Shown here: piece by piece, positions 61,006 to 64,000 of the stretch | Layout of the letters: the number at the start of each line of letters is the position of its first letter | Position numbering within the stretch: position 1 is the stretch's first letter | Source: Apium graveolens | Lineage: Eukaryota > Streptophyta > Magnoliopsida > Apiales > Apiaceae | Direction: 5' to 3' | Length of the DNA stretch: 64,000 nucleotides | Assembly: GCF_009905375.1 (NCBI RefSeq) | Contig: NW_027418170.1 | Coordinates: 50,390 to 114,389, forward strand | Translations under genes and position numbers: made by a program | The notes under the pieces: model-generated | Told to the model about the DNA's origin: nothing | Databases searched by the model: none | What the model saw: only the letters and a program-made list of their open reading frames with translations

Positions 61006-61951
61006 TTCAAATTTTTTATTGCTCCATCTATTATGTAAATTAATTGGATGTGGATGTAGAAGCCTAAAGAAGTATTACTCTAATTTATTTTGTGTTGTTA
61101 ATAAAATGACATTCTAAAAATCAAGTGGTAAGCAGTGTATAAAAAACATAACTTCAAAATGACATTTTTTCGAAAATTCTATATTTTATATAGTGAGATT
61201 ATATATAAACCACCTATTGACCTCAATTAACAATAATATATGCACTAATCCAACCCTAACTAACAATAATAAATTATTTTTCATGCACAAAATAATATTT
61301 ACATAATCACATTTAATCAAATTAAATTTCTAGAGGTATAAGATAGGATAAAAAAAATTTGACAAAAAATTTATACGTATGAGAAAAATGATACGGTTTA
61401 TAAAAATATTTACTAATTGTTTTGTTTATTTAAAAATAAGAATTAAAATGAATGATAATATGACTGTTGATTTTTATTTAATTATTAATCAATTTTATTT
61501 GAAATTATAAACGTTTGACTTGACCATATGTACTTTGACGAAATTATTATAAATATTTTTAATATTTTCAACTGTAATAAAAATTTATTATTAAAAACCA
61601 TGCTTATATTTTTTTAACTCAAAATTTTCAATAGACAAGTTTTCTAATAAATTTTGGGTCTTTCCACAAAGTAGGAAATGCAAACGGGCAAAGTCAGCCC
61701 ACTTTGTATTTTTTGCTAGCATTCACAAAAAGGTTGACCAGTATACAAAGACATTATTTTATCTAATATGTACCAAAATATAATTCCATTATGATTTTAA
61801 GATGAATAAGGAGGATAGGTTCATGTATTAGTTCTCGAATTTCTTTTTTGAATAAAATTGTAAATATTAAACTTTAATTCAAAAAAATATATTTTAAAAA
61901 GATATGTAAAATTATGAATTTTAGATGAAAAAGTAAAAAAAAATAGGATGG
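61006..61951. other. AT-rich upstream flank of block C gene (copy 4)
   Basis: Near-identical to 25241-26187; no gene seen. Confidence 0.5.
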
Positions 61952-64000
61952 TGATTATGGCTAACTAAGATTAGTTTTAAATATTACCAGATAATCCCTT
62001 ACTGGGATTTTATAAACAGTTCAATAATCTGCCAATGATGGTAAGCTAAGATGACTAAATGTTGTGCATAAAATAGTATGCAGAAAAGTAATAAGAACAG
62101 ACAAGAATTTTAGCCGGGTTCGACCCGTAATCCCCTATGGTCTACGTCCTAGGTCCCTTACCAACTGGATAAGATAATATATTATTGAATGATAGTAAGT
62201 TTACAACTTGTTAAGACAATATACAATAATATATCTCCCTTTATCCCTGCCCTCTAAGTACTACATTACCGCGTAGTACAAACTTCTCTAGTACTAGTTC
62301 ACCAAACCCTTGTTTCTCTTAGCCAACTATCTAGCAACTAATAAATACAAATTGAACAATATAAATGGAATGATAAAGTAATTACAACTCAAACTATAGA
62401 CTCTCTAAGATAAAAAACGTGCATATAATTAAGAGCTCGAGAGTATTTTAGATCCAATAAAGATCAGTGAGTTGTGAGTGTTCTTGCTGCAATACGTTAG
62501 TCATAAAAACTACAAGAAAACTCGTACATAAATATACACTAACGTTCAAAACAATCTCAATAACTTACAACAGTTAGAATCCAATTTTAACGTTTAAATT
62601 AGTTGGGATGATTTCCAACATTCATATATACGTTTAATAGAAGAGATAAAGAAAGAAAAACGATCAGAAAAAGTCTCTTCTATTTTGTAAGAGTATAAAA
62701 CTTTTTTAATCAGATTTCTAGGAGATAGAGTTTGAAAAGAAAACAAACTCTTACAAATTAGGAACTATTTTAAAGTTAGAAATTTTTTTATAACTGAGCT
62801 CTAATATATATTAACCACGTATAATATAATAGAGAAGTCCTTACAATTCGTTAAAAGAAATTCGTGAAATATCTCCTTGAAAATATGTTTCCTTGTTGAG
62901 TCTGGATTGTCCATCTTGGCTTGCTATTATTCTGAATAACGTGATTATAGCTTGCCGAAATAGATTACTATCTTATGATAGCTTGTTGTCATGATGCATA
63001 AACAACAATGTCATTAAAATGATATATCCTGCAAACAGTCTTAAATAACAACATAATGGCTTGCTGTGTTGTGATCATCAAAACTAAGGAGTTACAATCT
63101 CCCCCTTTTTCATGTTTACATACATTTAGAAGAATTATAAAACTCCCCCTAAATCTATGCTTATCTCAAAATTAAGCAATACTTTAGAACACACTACTGC
63201 AAATAATTAAACTGCAAATAACAACAAATGCATATCCAATACAACCAACATAGCAGCATATCATTACCATCACCAAGTCTTAACATAACCAAAGCAAAAT
63301 CAAGTATTAAGCAAAAATAACTATCATAAACCAAGTTCATAAACAAGTAGCAAACCACACCAGATTAACCATAACCAACACATGAAACAAGTCTTAAAAT
63401 AACCTTAAACAGACATAATCCTCCTAAATATCTTCACCTTAAAGCATCAAAAAGATCTAGGTTGAGGGCTGATCAGAAGTGTTGAGATCATCCTCTTTTG
63501 GAGAAAAGAAGGCATCAAAAAACACAAACAAGTAAGCACCAATAAACAGATAATGGCATGTCAAAATTAATAAATCAAATCAAACACAAATTATGATATT
63601 TAATAAACAATCATAGTAAGCTAACATGAAAATTAATAGTAAGCTAACATTACCAAATTTCTAAAGATAGCTTACAATTATACACTGCACATGACAAGTT
63701 TCTCTTCGAATGGTAGAAATCTTGCTTCACCAAGGGTTTTAATAAAGATATCTTCCAATTGATATTCAGTAGGCATAAAACTAATTTAATCCTTACTTTG
63801 GCAGCATTATCTCTCAAGAAATGGTGATGAAAATCAATATGCTTGTTCTTGAGTAATTCACAGGATTCTTGATATGTTTGATGGTGCTAGTATTGTCATA
63901 ATAGATTGGAACTTTGCCACACTTGATTCCAAATCTCGTAGAGTGTGAAGCATCCACAAATTTGAGAGCAACACTACCCACTACTGACTACTCATCTTCT
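61952..64000 (-). mobile_element. SIRE/Maximus-like copia element, right part outside window (copy 4)
   Basis: 3' LTR 61952-63096 (with a ~35-bp deletion near 62247), intact purine tract 63097-63111, 3' region, and from about 63680 the end of RNase H on the minus strand. Matches 26188-28270. The last ~700 bp differ by many one-base losses and gains in short runs. Confidence 0.88.
63680..64000 (-). pseudogene. Copia RNase H end, frame-broken (copy 4)
   Basis: Homologous to 27952-28270. One-base length changes in short homopolymers (for example aaaatc to aaatc near 63711 and ctttgat to cttgat near 63871) break the frame repeatedly. The element continues beyond the window. Confidence 0.75.

Larger units (their letters stand above)
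45075..64000. repeat. Tandem segmental duplication unit, copy 4 (right end outside window)
   Basis: Blocks A (45075-47500), B (47500-47698 and 53982-58550, interrupted), C (58550-61951) and the start of E (61952 on). Block B holds a nested copia element and has lost about 3.3 kb next to it. Confidence 0.88.

Noticed and set aside
1..64000. CRISPR arrays, rRNA, integrated plant virus (pararetrovirus) genes
   Set aside because: No regular short spacers, no rRNA signature and no movement or coat protein motifs; all reverse transcriptases seen are copia or LINE.

Overview
This 64 kb window is AT-rich nuclear DNA of a flowering plant, probably a eudicot. The evidence is the kind and density of transposable elements (Ty1/copia of two lineages, Ty3/gypsy of the Tat/Retand type, LINE, CACTA, a MITE), plant-type GT-AG introns, a plant promoter carrying a telo-box and site II elements, and a fragment of a plant E2F/DEL gene. 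I cannot name the species. There is no bacterial operon, rRNA, tRNA or CRISPR array, and almost every coding stretch is a transposon relic or pseudogene.

The main structure is a tandem segmental duplication. One unit of about 20 kb occurs four times head to tail: copy 1 (1-11368, left edge outside the window), copy 2 (11369-31339, the most complete, 19,971 bp), copy 3 (31340-45074, 13,735 bp) and copy 4 (45075 to past 64000). A full unit reads: copia-type gag relic and a CACTA 5' fragment (block A); two degraded partial copies of a split minus-strand gene, each fused to a Ty3/gypsy integrase tail, then a gypsy gag-protease relic and a minus-strand LINE reverse transcriptase (block B); a minus-strand multi-exon gene with a glycine-rich exon and a telo-box/site II promoter (block C); a minus-strand SIRE/Maximus-like copia element lacking gag, protease and integrase (block E); and a short AT-rich spacer (block D).

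The copies differ by large deletions and later insertions. Copy 1 lost C, E and D (about 8.2 kb) and most of A, and carries a 3.26 kb CACTA element with TTA target duplications. That element holds two exons of an E2F/DEL-type transcription factor gene, one with an in-frame 270-bp tandem duplication. Copy 2 holds a MITE inside an AT microsatellite. Copy 3 lost about 4.4 kb between C and E. Copy 4 received a 6.3 kb copia element with nearly complete gag, integrase, reverse transcriptase and RNase H; its 5' LTR and about 3.3 kb of flank are gone.

The most interesting items are the E2F/DEL capture by the CACTA element, the mosaic history of the 20 kb array with microhomology deletions, and the thrice-repeated telo-box/site II promoter module per unit. 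No working host gene is proven. The glycine-rich gene is the best candidate, because its main reading frame stays open in both surviving copies.
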